Below, in pieces: positions 8,539 through 15,019 of a DNA stretch of 25,539 bases. Both the position numbers and the translations under genes were made by a program. Every line of letters starts with the position of its first letter. Within the stretch, counting starts at the first letter, position 1. The notes beneath the pieces were generated by a model, which worked only from the letters and a program-made list of their open reading frames with translations, had not been told where the DNA came from and made no database searches. This DNA comes from a virus, in IMG/VR virus record IMGVR_UViG_3300042467_003293, positions 1 through 25,539 of that record, one strand, 5' to 3'.

Positions 8539-9120
8539 TCAGTTGGGCGCCGTCGGAATAATGCTGCCAGAGCTGGTTGCTGACTGGTGAACGCCAATGC
8601 GTCCGCGACTGGTCAGATCAAACGTAACCTCCACAAGGTTATCAGCAGGGTAGCTTTCGTTGTAATTCATGACGCAAGCAGCAAATGCCACTCGGTCGTA
8701 GTAATAAGTGTTACCCGAAGCGCCAAGTTGCTTGTTGATTTCAACGTACACTTCGTAAAACTTGTCGTAGCGAGCGGTTGAAATTACCTGGAAAGCCTCG
8801 TCAAAGCTATCGGGCACAAAAACGGTGCCATCCACATCCTTCTGGAAATACGAAGTAATCGAAGCTGTTGCTTGACTCGTCGTGATCACACTGTCTGCAA
8901 AGCCGCCACCGCCAAGGAGGTAAAACTCTTGGTTGTTGTCATTGAAGGCCATTGACGCGGTGGTCACGCCTTGCATCGTGTACAGAGTAGGAGCGCCGCT
9001 AACGGTAAAGGTGGCGCCGCTTTGTGTGATCGTAGGACGAACAGAATTGGAAGGGATAGCGCCAACACGCAGGATAACGTCTTGGCTCTTAACCAGTTCC
9101 TGGGGAGAAAAAAGTGCCAT
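8539..9120 (-). CDS. Major tail tube protein
   Basis: A 193-residue beta-rich protein with Thr/Ser/Gly-rich strands (ITQSGATFTVSGAPTLYTMQ), a central helix region (DSFDEAFQVISTARYDKFYE) and a C-terminal strand ending EVTFDLTSRGRIGVH. These features match siphovirus tail tube subunits, which stack as hexamers around the tape measure. The gene ends in front of a strong terminator, so it is the last gene of the abundant head-to-tube transcript. That fits a protein needed in high copy. No strong Shine-Dalgarno precedes ATG 9120. Confidence 0.75.
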   Translation of the reverse strand: MALFSPQELVKSQDVILRVGAIPSNSVRPTITQSGATFTVSGAPTLYTMQGVTTASMAFNDNNQEFYLLGGGGFADSVITTSQATASITSYFQKDVDGTVFVPDSFDEAFQVISTARYDKFYEVYVEINKQLGASGNTYYYDRVAFAACVMNYNESYPADNLVEVTFDLTSRGRIGVHQSATSSGSIIPTAPN

Positions 9121-9146
9121 GGAAAATCTCGGTAGAAAAAGAGCGA

Positions 9147-9536
9147 TTAAGCGTTCAAGACGCTTCCTTTGCCAACCAGTCTAAAGATGCCCCTGATTGG
9201 CGTGCCGAGAAACTGCCAATAATGATCGGCAATTTGCTCGTTTGGCAATAGCTCAAACCGCCCCTCCCTTCCATTGATTGTTGCAGCAGCAGAGCTTCCA
9301 GGAGTGACTCCCGACAGGGTCAATGGACCAGTCAGCCGCCCTTCCATGTACACCGCTGTATTATCCGCACCAAGCAAATAATCGAAACGAGGATTTTGCT
9401 TCTGCTTCAACGAGGCGTAGTAGGTGATACCAGTGGCAGTAGCCACATAGTTACCAGTGCCGCTTTCGACCACGTACCCAGACGCCACCTGCCAAACCAG
9501 AGTGGCATTAGCAAGTGGAGCGAGCACGTTGGTCAT
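9147..9536 (-). CDS. Head-tail joining protein (stopper-like), hypothetical
   Basis: A 129-residue protein, mostly predicted beta (GTGNYVATATGITYYASL, RLTGPLTLSGVTPG), without a motif I recognise. The ATG overlaps the stop of the upstream connector gene as ATGA. Position between the DUF4054 connector and the tail tube suggests a head-closure or stopper ring protein. The text IADHYWQFLGTPIRGIF near the end is the most distinctive segment. The functional call is inference from order. Confidence 0.5.
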   Translation of the reverse strand: MTNVLAPLANATLVWQVASGYVVESGTGNYVATATGITYYASLKQKQNPRFDYLLGADNTAVYMEGRLTGPLTLSGVTPGSSAAATINGREGRFELLPNEQIADHYWQFLGTPIRGIFRLVGKGSVLNA

Positions 9537-9844
9537 ACGACAAAGCCAATGGAAGAAGCACCAACGACGGTTTCAAGCATTCGCTTAAACTCTTGGCCGT
9601 ATTGAGTGGCCTCAAGTCCTTTGCCATACACCTTGCCATCTGTAGCTCCAATTTGGATGCCCATTTGAGCAAGTTGAATGGCGATGATATGAGCGGCTAA
9701 ATGTTTTGTTGCGCGATCGGCCTGGTCGCCAAACACGTCGCCCACATCAGCCGTTGCCTCGGTGATGGCCCCATTCACGATTCCCGATGGATGGGGAGTG
9801 AACTCAGGAAAACGCTCGAGAAAGCTGGCGTAGGTAACAGCCAT
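9533..9844 (-). CDS. Head-tail connector, DUF4054-like
   Basis: A 103-residue protein starting MAVTYASFLERFPEF, then helices including ADRATKHLAAHIIAIQLAQM. This matches the DUF4054 pattern (short N-terminal 'F...FPEF', long helix with AAH), which is related to gp6-type adaptor proteins that bind below the portal. The length is normal for the family. It overlaps the next gene by four bases and lies close behind the unknown gene at 10233. The adaptor role is well supported by sequence pattern and place. Confidence 0.75.
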   Translation of the reverse strand: MAVTYASFLERFPEFTPHPSGIVNGAITEATADVGDVFGDQADRATKHLAAHIIAIQLAQMGIQIGATDGKVYGKGLEATQYGQEFKRMLETVVGASSIGFVV

Positions 9845-9846
9845 AA

Positions 9847-10233
9847 TCAGGCTTTTCCAATGCGAATGGCTTCAAGGCGCTTGCTGATGGCATTGCGCAC
9901 CCTTACGCGACCCTCCACTTTTTTCCATTGCTGGAGCTGATCTTCGTCGTGCATAATTTCAATCATGCGGACGGCATCAGAAAGTGGAAGACCGGTAAGT
10001 GTGGACACCTTTTGGGGGATGTCCTGAACAGTGGGGGTTTCTTTCAGTTCTTCAATGGCGCCAATTGCCATAAGGCGTTTGACAGTGCCATTGCTACGTG
10101 CTTGAGCCCATTTGGTCTCGGGCACGTCTGAATTCACCCCCGGACTGAGCTGGATCATACCGGCGTCAGTGATAACGCCGAGTCCCCCTTCACGAGGCGG
10201 ATTTTCGAGCTCAGGGCGATAAGCAATCAACAT
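9847..10233 (-). CDS. Hypothetical head-associated protein
   Basis: A 128-residue protein of unknown family following the major capsid gene. The N-terminal half carries GLGVITDAGMIQLSPGVN, and the middle has a helix-like segment that ends SNGTVKRLMAIGAIEEL; the C-terminus is basic and helical. Similar small proteins occur between capsid and connector genes in many siphoviruses. The start ATG is preceded by a 13-base palindrome (10240-10252) rather than a clear ribosome site. No enzymatic motif is seen. Confidence 0.6.
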   Translation of the reverse strand: MLIAYRPELENPPREGGLGVITDAGMIQLSPGVNSDVPETKWAQARSNGTVKRLMAIGAIEELKETPTVQDIPQKVSTLTGLPLSDAVRMIEIMHDEDQLQQWKKVEGRVRVRNAISKRLEAIRIGKA

Positions 10234-10239
10234 TTGAAT

Positions 10240-10252
10240 GTTCTATAAGAAC
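10240..10252 (-). other. Short hairpin just upstream of the start codon at 10233
   Basis: GTTCT, loop TAT, AGAAC forms a perfect 5-bp hairpin six bases before the ATG of the small head gene, where a ribosome site would be expected. It might tune translation, but the stem is short. Confidence 0.3.
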
Positions 10253-10277
10253 TGCCAACAAGCTTAACGCCCCGATC

Positions 10278-10298
10278 ACGTTCAGTTGTCTTGAACGT
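10278..10298 (-). other. Hairpin across the major capsid stop codon
   Basis: ACGTTCA, a 7-base loop and TGAACGT form a perfect 7-bp stem that contains the TGA of the capsid gene. No T run follows, so it is not a classical terminator. It could stabilise the 3' end of a processed capsid transcript. Confidence 0.35.
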
Positions 10299-11187
10299 AG
10301 ATAACGCTCTTGGGATAATAGAGAGCCACGCCACCAACACGAGCATGGGCAGGAACAATGAATTCCAGGCCACGCTGCTGGGGCGGGAACAGCTCAAGCG
10401 GTTGAGGAATGTGCAGTTGCACCTTTTGAGGATCGCGCTTGTACACCACCATGCGGTTCTTGTCCAGCACGCTGTTGTCGGCATCAAGCTGGTTGATGGG
10501 CTCAACGTTGCGGATGTAGGGGTTGGTGCGCAGGAAGTACTCCAGCACAGTCACATCCGAAGAGTCGCTATTGCGGGTGGTGCTGACCTTGTTGTAGTCC
10601 TCATAAGGCATGAGGATGGTGTCAGGCTCTTCCTTCATCTTGGAGCCATTGACAATGGCAGTCACGCCATAGTTCAGCAGCTCAAGCATTTCCTGGGCGG
10701 TGGTGCCACTATCAGTGAACCACTTATCGGCAACCACAAGGTCAACCGTGGAATTGTTAAAGAAACCACCCAGGCCAACAGAAGCCTCGCCAAACATGGC
10801 GATGTCTTCCACCTTCTCCTCGTAAGCGCGGCGAACGGCAGAAGCGCGGCGCTGCTCAAGGGCGATGTTCGCCATCTGTGCAGCACGAAGCTCTTGAACG
10901 GTGTAACCAAACGAGCCACCGATCGAGCGGATGTTGATGCTCTTCTCGGTTTGGCTGATGTCCGCACGGGGCAGATCGTCAGCAGCGTCGGCAATCACCT
11001 TGAACTCACCAGTCGCATCCATGATGCGGTAGGTGAAGGTCTGGGCGCCAGGGCCAGCCTCGCTGGTCACAGGCAGGATGGTGGGGTATTTGATGTCAGC
11101 GTACTGAACTTCAAACACCTGAGGGCGGATGTACTCAAGCTGACGCTCGAGAAACAGACCCGCTTCGTCCATACGAAAATCAGACAT
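10282..11187 (-). CDS. Major capsid protein (DUF2184 type)
   Basis: A 301-residue protein with the layout of DUF2184 major capsid proteins (HK97 fold): an N-terminal arm (FLERQLEYIRPQVFEVQYAD), a hinge with TFTYRIMDATGEFKVI, a long backbone helix region (LRAAQMANIALEQRRASAVR), and a C-terminal P-domain strand near ALYYPKSVIYVQ. The start is certain: a perfect AGGAGG lies 8 bases upstream of ATG 11187, the best ribosome site in the window. It follows the cement gene by 15 bases. Codon use avoids TTA, CTA and TCA, consistent with very high expression. Confidence 0.9.
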   Translation of the reverse strand: MSDFRMDEAGLFLERQLEYIRPQVFEVQYADIKYPTILPVTSEAGPGAQTFTYRIMDATGEFKVIADAADDLPRADISQTEKSINIRSIGGSFGYTVQELRAAQMANIALEQRRASAVRRAYEEKVEDIAMFGEASVGLGGFFNNSTVDLVVADKWFTDSGTTAQEMLELLNYGVTAIVNGSKMKEEPDTILMPYEDYNKVSTTRNSDSSDVTVLEYFLRTNPYIRNVEPINQLDADNSVLDKNRMVVYKRDPQKVQLHIPQPLELFPPQQRGLEFIVPAHARVGGVALYYPKSVIYVQDN

Positions 11188-11195
11188 TTTGAGGG

Positions 11196-11201
11196 CCTCC
11201 T
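11196..11201 (-). promoter_or_regulatory. Strong ribosome binding site of the major capsid gene
   Basis: AGGAGG on the minus strand with an 8-base spacer to the ATG. It is a full-length Shine-Dalgarno, unlike most genes here, and settles the capsid start. Confidence 0.85.
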
Positions 11202-11202
11202 A

Positions 11203-11763
11203 TCAAGTGTCAGCGGTGAGGGTGAAAGCAGGACCGTTGAACTCAACAATCGCCAGGCCGGAACCGGTGACGGAAGTGAGGTAACGAGCGTTCGAAAGAA
11301 CGGCGGTCTTGCCCGAAAGCGATGCGCTACGCAGTTGACCTGCATATTGCACGCCGGTAGCGGTGTGGATCACGCGCACTGCAGTGGCAGGGGTGACAGA
11401 ACCATGCACATACATGGCGACGGCCCCTTCGTTGGCAACATTCATTGCCTGAGCAGCCTTTACGCCAGGACGGCTATTGGTATCTTCAGCGGTTTCGTCG
11501 ACATAGGTGAGAACATTGACGCCCACCACGGTTTCGCCAGTACCACTGATGGTCTTAGCGGAATTGGCGACAGTACCACCACTTGCATAGGTGACGATGT
11601 TACCAAAAGGAATTACGGCACCAGTTTCGTTGATGTAGGTGCCAATGGTGTTGTCGCGGATGTCGGACAGTTGGCCTTCCAGGAGGGCGGTCAGCTCAAG
11701 CGAGTAGCTCTGCTGAACACCACCTGCAGTAGCCGTGCCCGAAGGGGTGAAAGTAACGGCCAT
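11203..11763 (-). CDS. Head decoration / structural cement protein (Gp24-like)
   Basis: A 186-residue Thr/Val/Gly/Ala-rich protein lacking charged clusters, with repeated short beta strands (SGTGETVVGVNVLTYV, VTPATAVRVIHTATGV). This matches the cement or decoration proteins (Gp24-like, DUF2190-like) encoded between protease and capsid genes, which bind the capsid surface and stabilise it. AAGGAG lies 9 bases upstream of ATG 11763. Gene order protease, cement, capsid is the standard one for DUF2213/DUF2184 phages. Confidence 0.75.
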   Translation of the reverse strand: MAVTFTPSGTATAGGVQQSYSLELTALLEGQLSDIRDNTIGTYINETGAVIPFGNIVTYASGGTVANSAKTISGTGETVVGVNVLTYVDETAEDTNSRPGVKAAQAMNVANEGAVAMYVHGSVTPATAVRVIHTATGVQYAGQLRSASLSGKTAVLSNARYLTSVTGSGLAIVEFNGPAFTLTADT

Positions 11764-11766
11764 GGA

Positions 11767-12384
11767 TCAGCGCTCCTTGGAGATGGAAAGAGGGGTCTTC
11801 CAAGCGTTCTGCAGTCGCTCCATGTAAGAGGAGGGTGCAGAGGCGGGAGAGGCGATGGAAGCAACGGCTTTACGAAGCTCATCGGTGGCGGCAGAATCGC
11901 TACGAGCAGACTCGGCCAGGGTGTCGAACATGGCCTGCACGTAATCGTCGGACTTCTCCGACAGATCAATGGCATCGCCACGAACCGCCTTGACAGCGGC
12001 TTCCATGATTTCACGGGCATCTTTGCCTGCGAAATCAAACTCGCCATCCAGGGTGGTGCGAGCTTTGTCGATCAGAGCAACACGCTCCTCAACAAGCGAA
12101 TCAATGTTCACTTGCTTTGCAGCTTCCAGCTCGGCCTTGGCGGCCTCAAGCTCTTGCTCCAGAGCGTCAGCGCGACCCTCGGCGGAATCACACTTGCCCT
12201 TCATTTCTTTGCCCATGGCGTCCATTTCTTCCTTCATTTTGGAAGCTTCGGCCATCATGGCATCGTACTGTTTCTTCATGTCCTCGTAGGACATTTTGGC
12301 ATCTTCGCGCTCTTTGGTGATCGCCAGAGCAACGCTCTCGCTCACCTCGAACTCGGCGCCATCAAAATTGACCTTAGCAGTCAT
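11767..12384 (-). CDS. Possible separately translated scaffold (internal start)
   Basis: Within the protease/scaffold gene, Met193 (ATG 12384) is preceded by GAGGA with an 8-base spacer, a good ribosome site located exactly at the junction between the protease domain and the coiled coil. Starting there would give a 205-residue scaffold without protease, as lambda Nu3 is made inside gene C. The site is visible; use of it is inference. Confidence 0.5.
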   Translation of the reverse strand: MTAKVNFDGAEFEVSESVALAITKEREDAKMSYEDMKKQYDAMMAEASKMKEEMDAMGKEMKGKCDSAEGRADALEQELEAAKAELEAAKQVNIDSLVEERVALIDKARTTLDGEFDFAGKDAREIMEAAVKAVRGDAIDLSEKSDDYVQAMFDTLAESARSDSAATDELRKAVASIASPASAPSSYMERLQNAWKTPLSISKER

Positions 12385-12960
12385 AGATGGTTCCTCAATG
12401 GGAGATAGTAAAGACGGGTCGGCGGCATCTAGGCGATCTAGATGAAGCTTCACCTGCGGGCCTGCCCTGCCCCTGCGAACAACGGCAATGTGATTACCAT
12501 CGATCATCCGTTGGATGCCGTCGTAATGTTCACCGCTTTCCGCAACGCCGGGCGTCGGGTCAAATTGCACCCTGTAACCAGCACTCACTTCTTTTGCATC
12601 ACCCCGCATAATGCGTTCAATCGCATCCTTGTCAGTAATGGTCATGACGGCACGGACGAAACCGTTGTCATAAACCACTTCAGTACCCGAAAAACCAATT
12701 TGATAGTCTTTCGTGTTGGCGCTGTCAAGCAGAGCGGGGGGATGTTCAAAAGTTACAGCCTTGCCCGCAAACGAAGCGAGGCTTTCTGGCGAGCCCACTT
12801 CTTCTTCGGGACGATATTCACGCCGAACTCCACCGTCCGCATCGGTGTACATCTGTACGCCTGTGCGAGCAATGGTGGCCCAAGTACGAAGATAACCCTC
12901 GGGGGTTAGCTCATACTTTTCGATGGGCGCGACATCGTAACGAAAAGAAGTTTCGCTCAT
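11767..12960 (-). CDS. Prohead protease (DUF2213) fused to scaffold
   Basis: A 397-residue protein. Residues 1-180 are a DUF2213 serine protease: His73 in VTFEHPP, Ser126 in EVSAGYR and His157 in IDGNHIAVV form the likely catalytic set. Residues about 200-300 form a long, highly charged coiled coil rich in Glu, Lys, Met and Ala, typical of a capsid scaffold. The C-terminal part is helical and ends SYMERLQNAWKTPL, a likely capsid-binding tip. Protease and scaffold are thus one chain, which cleaves itself and the capsid during maturation. ATG 12960 has no clear Shine-Dalgarno. An in-frame internal start is listed separately. Confidence 0.85.
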   Translation of the reverse strand: MSETSFRYDVAPIEKYELTPEGYLRTWATIARTGVQMYTDADGGVRREYRPEEEVGSPESLASFAGKAVTFEHPPALLDSANTKDYQIGFSGTEVVYDNGFVRAVMTITDKDAIERIMRGDAKEVSAGYRVQFDPTPGVAESGEHYDGIQRMIDGNHIAVVRRGRAGPQVKLHLDRLDAADPSLLSPIEEPSMTAKVNFDGAEFEVSESVALAITKEREDAKMSYEDMKKQYDAMMAEASKMKEEMDAMGKEMKGKCDSAEGRADALEQELEAAKAELEAAKQVNIDSLVEERVALIDKARTTLDGEFDFAGKDAREIMEAAVKAVRGDAIDLSEKSDDYVQAMFDTLAESARSDSAATDELRKAVASIASPASAPSSYMERLQNAWKTPLSISKER

Positions 12961-13021
12961 AGTATAAAACTAGCAAAATCTATTACAATACTCACAACTC
13001 TTGATCCATACGCGAATCAAA

Positions 13022-13321
13022 ATGCGTTACTTAATGGCAAGCAAGGCCAATGCCCTTCGTATGCCTCACCACCAAAGAAAGCTGCTTGTGGCGGAGCGCA
13101 TGAGAGACGCCCGATTAAATAGTGGACTGTCACAAAGAGCTGTTGCCAAAGAGCTGCACATAGGTCAAGCCACTTATTGCAGAATGGAGAGCGCCGAAAC
13201 AGAGCCCTCTGCAGTTCAACTTGCAACCCTGAGCGGCCTCTATGGTCTGTCCGTGCTCTGGTTACTCGGAATGCCTAACTTCGTCGTCAATGCTGCTCAG
13301 TCTTCGCCGTCTTCGTCTTGA
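13022..13321 (+). CDS. XRE-family HTH transcriptional regulator
   Basis: A DNA-binding protein of about 99 residues with a Cro/C1-type helix-turn-helix: AERMRDARLNSGLSQRAVAK, then a recognition helix in LHIGQATYCRMESAE and the closing helix VQLATLSGLYGLSVLWLLG. Starts at 13022 or 13034 (ATG) or a TTG at 13001 are possible; none has a clear ribosome site. It is the only plus-strand gene between 1 and 16984. It is divergent to the protease gene across about 61 bases, and its 3' end overlaps the small acidic gene by 25 bases. It probably controls one of these promoters or a lysogeny switch elsewhere. The target is unknown. Confidence 0.8.
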   Translation: MRYLMASKANALRMPHHQRKLLVAERMRDARLNSGLSQRAVAKELHIGQATYCRMESAETEPSAVQLATLSGLYGLSVLWLLGMPNFVVNAAQSSPSSS

Positions 13322-13608
13322 ATCTCGCGAATTTGAGCTTCAATGTTTTCCATCACATAAGCCTTGGCAATAGCCTCTGCTTCAAAGGTAAGCATTTTTA
13401 CGGGCTCAAAATGCTCGTCGGGCTTGTCGTAAAAACTTTCAACAAAGATATGGGTTTCGTCAAGTCTTCCATTTCTGAAATGCTGCCGCTCGACAAGGCG
13501 CCATTGAGAAGTGCCGCGATGCTCCTGAGAGGAAAGGATAGCAAGGGCCTTCATGACGCCAATGCCATCTTCTTCTTCTTCTTCAATGACACGCACGTAT
13601 TCACTCAT
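13297..13608 (-). CDS. Small acidic hypothetical protein
   Basis: A 103-residue acidic protein starting MSEYVRVIEEEEEDGIGVM. Its ATG overlaps the upstream stop as ATGA, so translation is coupled to the frame ending at 13605. The middle (WRLVERQHFRNGRLDETHIF) looks like a compact alpha/beta fold, and the C-terminus is a charged helix ending IQDEDGED. I do not recognise a family. The 3' end overlaps the convergent XRE gene. Confidence 0.65.
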   Translation of the reverse strand: MSEYVRVIEEEEEDGIGVMKALAILSSQEHRGTSQWRLVERQHFRNGRLDETHIFVESFYDKPDEHFEPVKMLTFEAEAIAKAYVMENIEAQIREIQDEDGED

Positions 13609-13967
13609 TGACTCTTGTCGCGACTTTCAACCATCTTAATGATGCGATTAGCCCAGGCTTTGCCCGCATCTCCACCCCACAGAAGCCAAGCTATGTAGCC
13701 GGCGTCATCTTCGCCCCCGCTCTTGTTTTTTTCGTGGCGCGAGAAAAAGGCAGCCATTCTCTTGATTGTGGCATAGCTCATCGCATCGCCACCAGCCAAG
13801 TTGGAAGCCCTGGCCACTCCACTGCCAATGCCCTGTTCTCCCGCCTCTTGCGTGGTCAGGCCGCCTTTTCCGTATTTCCGGCGAAGCTCGAGGCCGCGAC
13901 GCGCTGCAGAACGAACAGACGATGGAGGGAGGAAAGATTCAACATCCCCCCTCGTTACTTTTTTGCG
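13605..13967 (-). CDS. Frameshift-linked conserved domain (GLELR...WLLWGGDAG)
   Basis: This frame encodes 120 residues after a predicted -1 shift from the DUF6496 gene. It contains AARRGLELRRKYGKGG, then GVARASNLAGG, ATIKRMAAFFSRHEKNKSG and YIAWLLWGGDAGKAWANRI. I know this signature as a small domain recurring in phage proteins and usually beginning at the 'AA.RGLELR' part. No ATG, GTG or TTG precedes that part in frame. The first GTG (13817) would cut it off and leave a 70-residue product. An in-frame TAA sits right before the slippery run, so the whole domain can only be made by frameshifting. The function is unknown; DNA or virion association is a guess. Confidence 0.7.
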   Translation of the reverse strand, partial: RKKVTRGDVESFLPPSSVRSAARRGLELRRKYGKGGLTTQEAGEQGIGSGVARASNLAGGDAMSYATIKRMAAFFSRHEKNKSGGEDDAGYIAWLLWGGDAGKAWANRIIKMVESRDKSQ

Positions 13968-13975
13968 TTTTTTTT
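13925..13975 (-). promoter_or_regulatory. Candidate programmed -1 frameshift signal, tandem slippery sites plus hairpin
   Basis: On the minus strand the codons GTT AAA AAA AAC GCA AAA AAG TAA contain two in-phase heptamers, A AAA AAC (13973-13967) and A AAA AAG (13964-13958, as in dnaX). Four bases after the second begins a 9-bp stem, GAGGGGGGA with TCCTCCCTC (13945-13953 with 13925-13933), with an 11-base loop and one G-U pair. The -1 frame opens just upstream of the run and continues for 120 codons. No T run follows, so it is not a terminator. Confidence 0.75.
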
Positions 13976-14251
13976 AACAGTTGCCAAATATGCCTTGCAG
14001 CGCTTTTCGCCAACGCTTTCATCCATTGCCTCCTCTTCCTCTTCCTCGCCCGCGATTTCTTTCATGAAGGCCATGTAATACTCGTCACCCATGTCCTTCT
14101 TCGGCTTGCGAGACAAGCCAGCCTCCGAAAGGGCAATGGCCAGTGCTTGCTGAGGGCTTTTTACTGCCTCTCCGCTGCTGCTTTTGAGTTTGCCGCTTTT
14201 GAACTCGCGCATAACAGAGGCAACTTTCGCCTGCTTTTCTTTTGCGGTCAT
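13955..14251 (-). CDS. DUF6496-like protein
   Basis: A 98-residue basic protein. KVASVMREFKSGKLKSSSG followed by SPQQALAIALSEAGLSRK is the DUF6496 signature, a small domain frequent in phages and bacteria with unknown role. After it come an acidic run (residues around 68-78) and a Lys-rich C-terminus that forms the slippery sequence. Ribosomes that do not slip end here; those that slip add 120 residues, giving about 215 in total. No strong ribosome site precedes ATG 14251. It lies directly after the glycan cassette. Confidence 0.75.
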   Translation of the reverse strand: MTAKEKQAKVASVMREFKSGKLKSSSGEAVKSPQQALAIALSEAGLSRKPKKDMGDEYYMAFMKEIAGEEEEEEAMDESVGEKRCKAYLATVKKNAKK

Positions 14252-14272
14252 GGCAATAGCTTTTCTTTTAGT

Positions 14273-15019
14273 TTAAGGGCCAAAAAATTGGATGGGGGCT
14301 GTTTCAATCCTTAAGCTCGGCCACACTTTCCCTCGATTAAGCACAAGGGCAGTCATAATACGTTCGGCCAAGAACGAAACGTAGCGGCAGTTATAGCCTT
14401 CAATTTGCATAATTTCCTCTTTTCCATTGTTCCATATTGGCCACATGCAATCCAAAAGCGTTTGCATAAATTGGCAATAAAGGTGGTGAGGACCTCGAGC
14501 CATAATATGGCCGTAAAAAACTTTTTGCTCAAATGCAGTCTCGAGATCTTGCCTGGAAAGAGGAAGTTTTCCGCTGTCTGCCGCAGCCAAGGCTTGACTG
14601 ATGCCGTCCATCCCGCTATGTCCACCTAGATACTGATCCGCAACAGAGCAATAAAAATGTTCGGGCTCCGGAATATACAGCACATCACGAGCCGATGGCT
14701 CCAGTCCATCATCTCTCCATTTACGCCTGTACTGGGCATTACCAATAAAATCATGGGCCGAATTGTTGATAATCCAATAAATGCCCGTCAGCTCAGACCA
14801 CCATTTATTTAGCTCGGAAATACCAAGCCCTTGACTATCCAGTATCCATCCATTATGAACCAAAAACGACTGATCACAAGTGCTTAGTTTTTCGCCTCCC
14901 AATCGCATTTGATGCATTGTCGCAAGAGTGTCATAACGCGGCAAATTGTCGCCGTGACACATCACATAAAGATGCCAATCTTCAGCTCGCATAGACATCA
15001 CGAGCAGCCCAAAGTTCAT
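14273..15019 (-). CDS. DUF4422-like glycosyltransferase
   Basis: A protein of 248 residues or slightly fewer. It shows the DUF4422 pattern: an N-terminal strand (HLYVMCHGD), ELTGIYWIINN, then the 'GNAQYRRKW' box (HYRR-type), a segment with DVLYIPEPEHFY, and a late block (GHIMARGPHHLYCQFMQTLL) corresponding to the family's NMFI..Y...W helix. DUF4422 proteins are found in polysaccharide clusters and are treated as glycosyltransferases. The start is ATG 15019 (AAGGAG 12 bases upstream) or the in-frame ATG at 14998; both overlap the GT32-like gene. It is the last gene of the cassette. Confidence 0.7.
   Translation of the reverse strand: MNFGLLVMSMRAEDWHLYVMCHGDNLPRYDTLATMHQMRLGGEKLSTCDQSFLVHNGWILDSQGLGISELNKWWSELTGIYWIINNSAHDFIGNAQYRRKWRDDGLEPSARDVLYIPEPEHFYCSVADQYLGGHSGMDGISQALAAADSGKLPLSRQDLETAFEQKVFYGHIMARGPHHLYCQFMQTLLDCMWPIWNNGKEEIMQIEGYNCRYVSFLAERIMTALVLNRGKVWPSLRIETAPIQFFGP

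Noticed and set aside
10291-12408. A 705-codon open frame on the plus strand opposite the capsid genes
   Set aside because: It is exactly codon-aligned with three real minus-strand genes, has His/Val/Leu-rich antisense-like composition and no ribosome site. It reflects codon avoidance in the sense genes.
12961-12988. TTGTAA-16-TATACT as promoter of the protease gene
   Set aside because: The -10 element abuts the ATG, so transcription would start inside the gene and the transcript would lose its start codon.
13608-14314. Plus-strand frames opposite the DUF6496 and frameshift genes
   Set aside because: They are shadows with aromatic and Cys-rich random composition; the minus-strand frames carry the conserved motifs.
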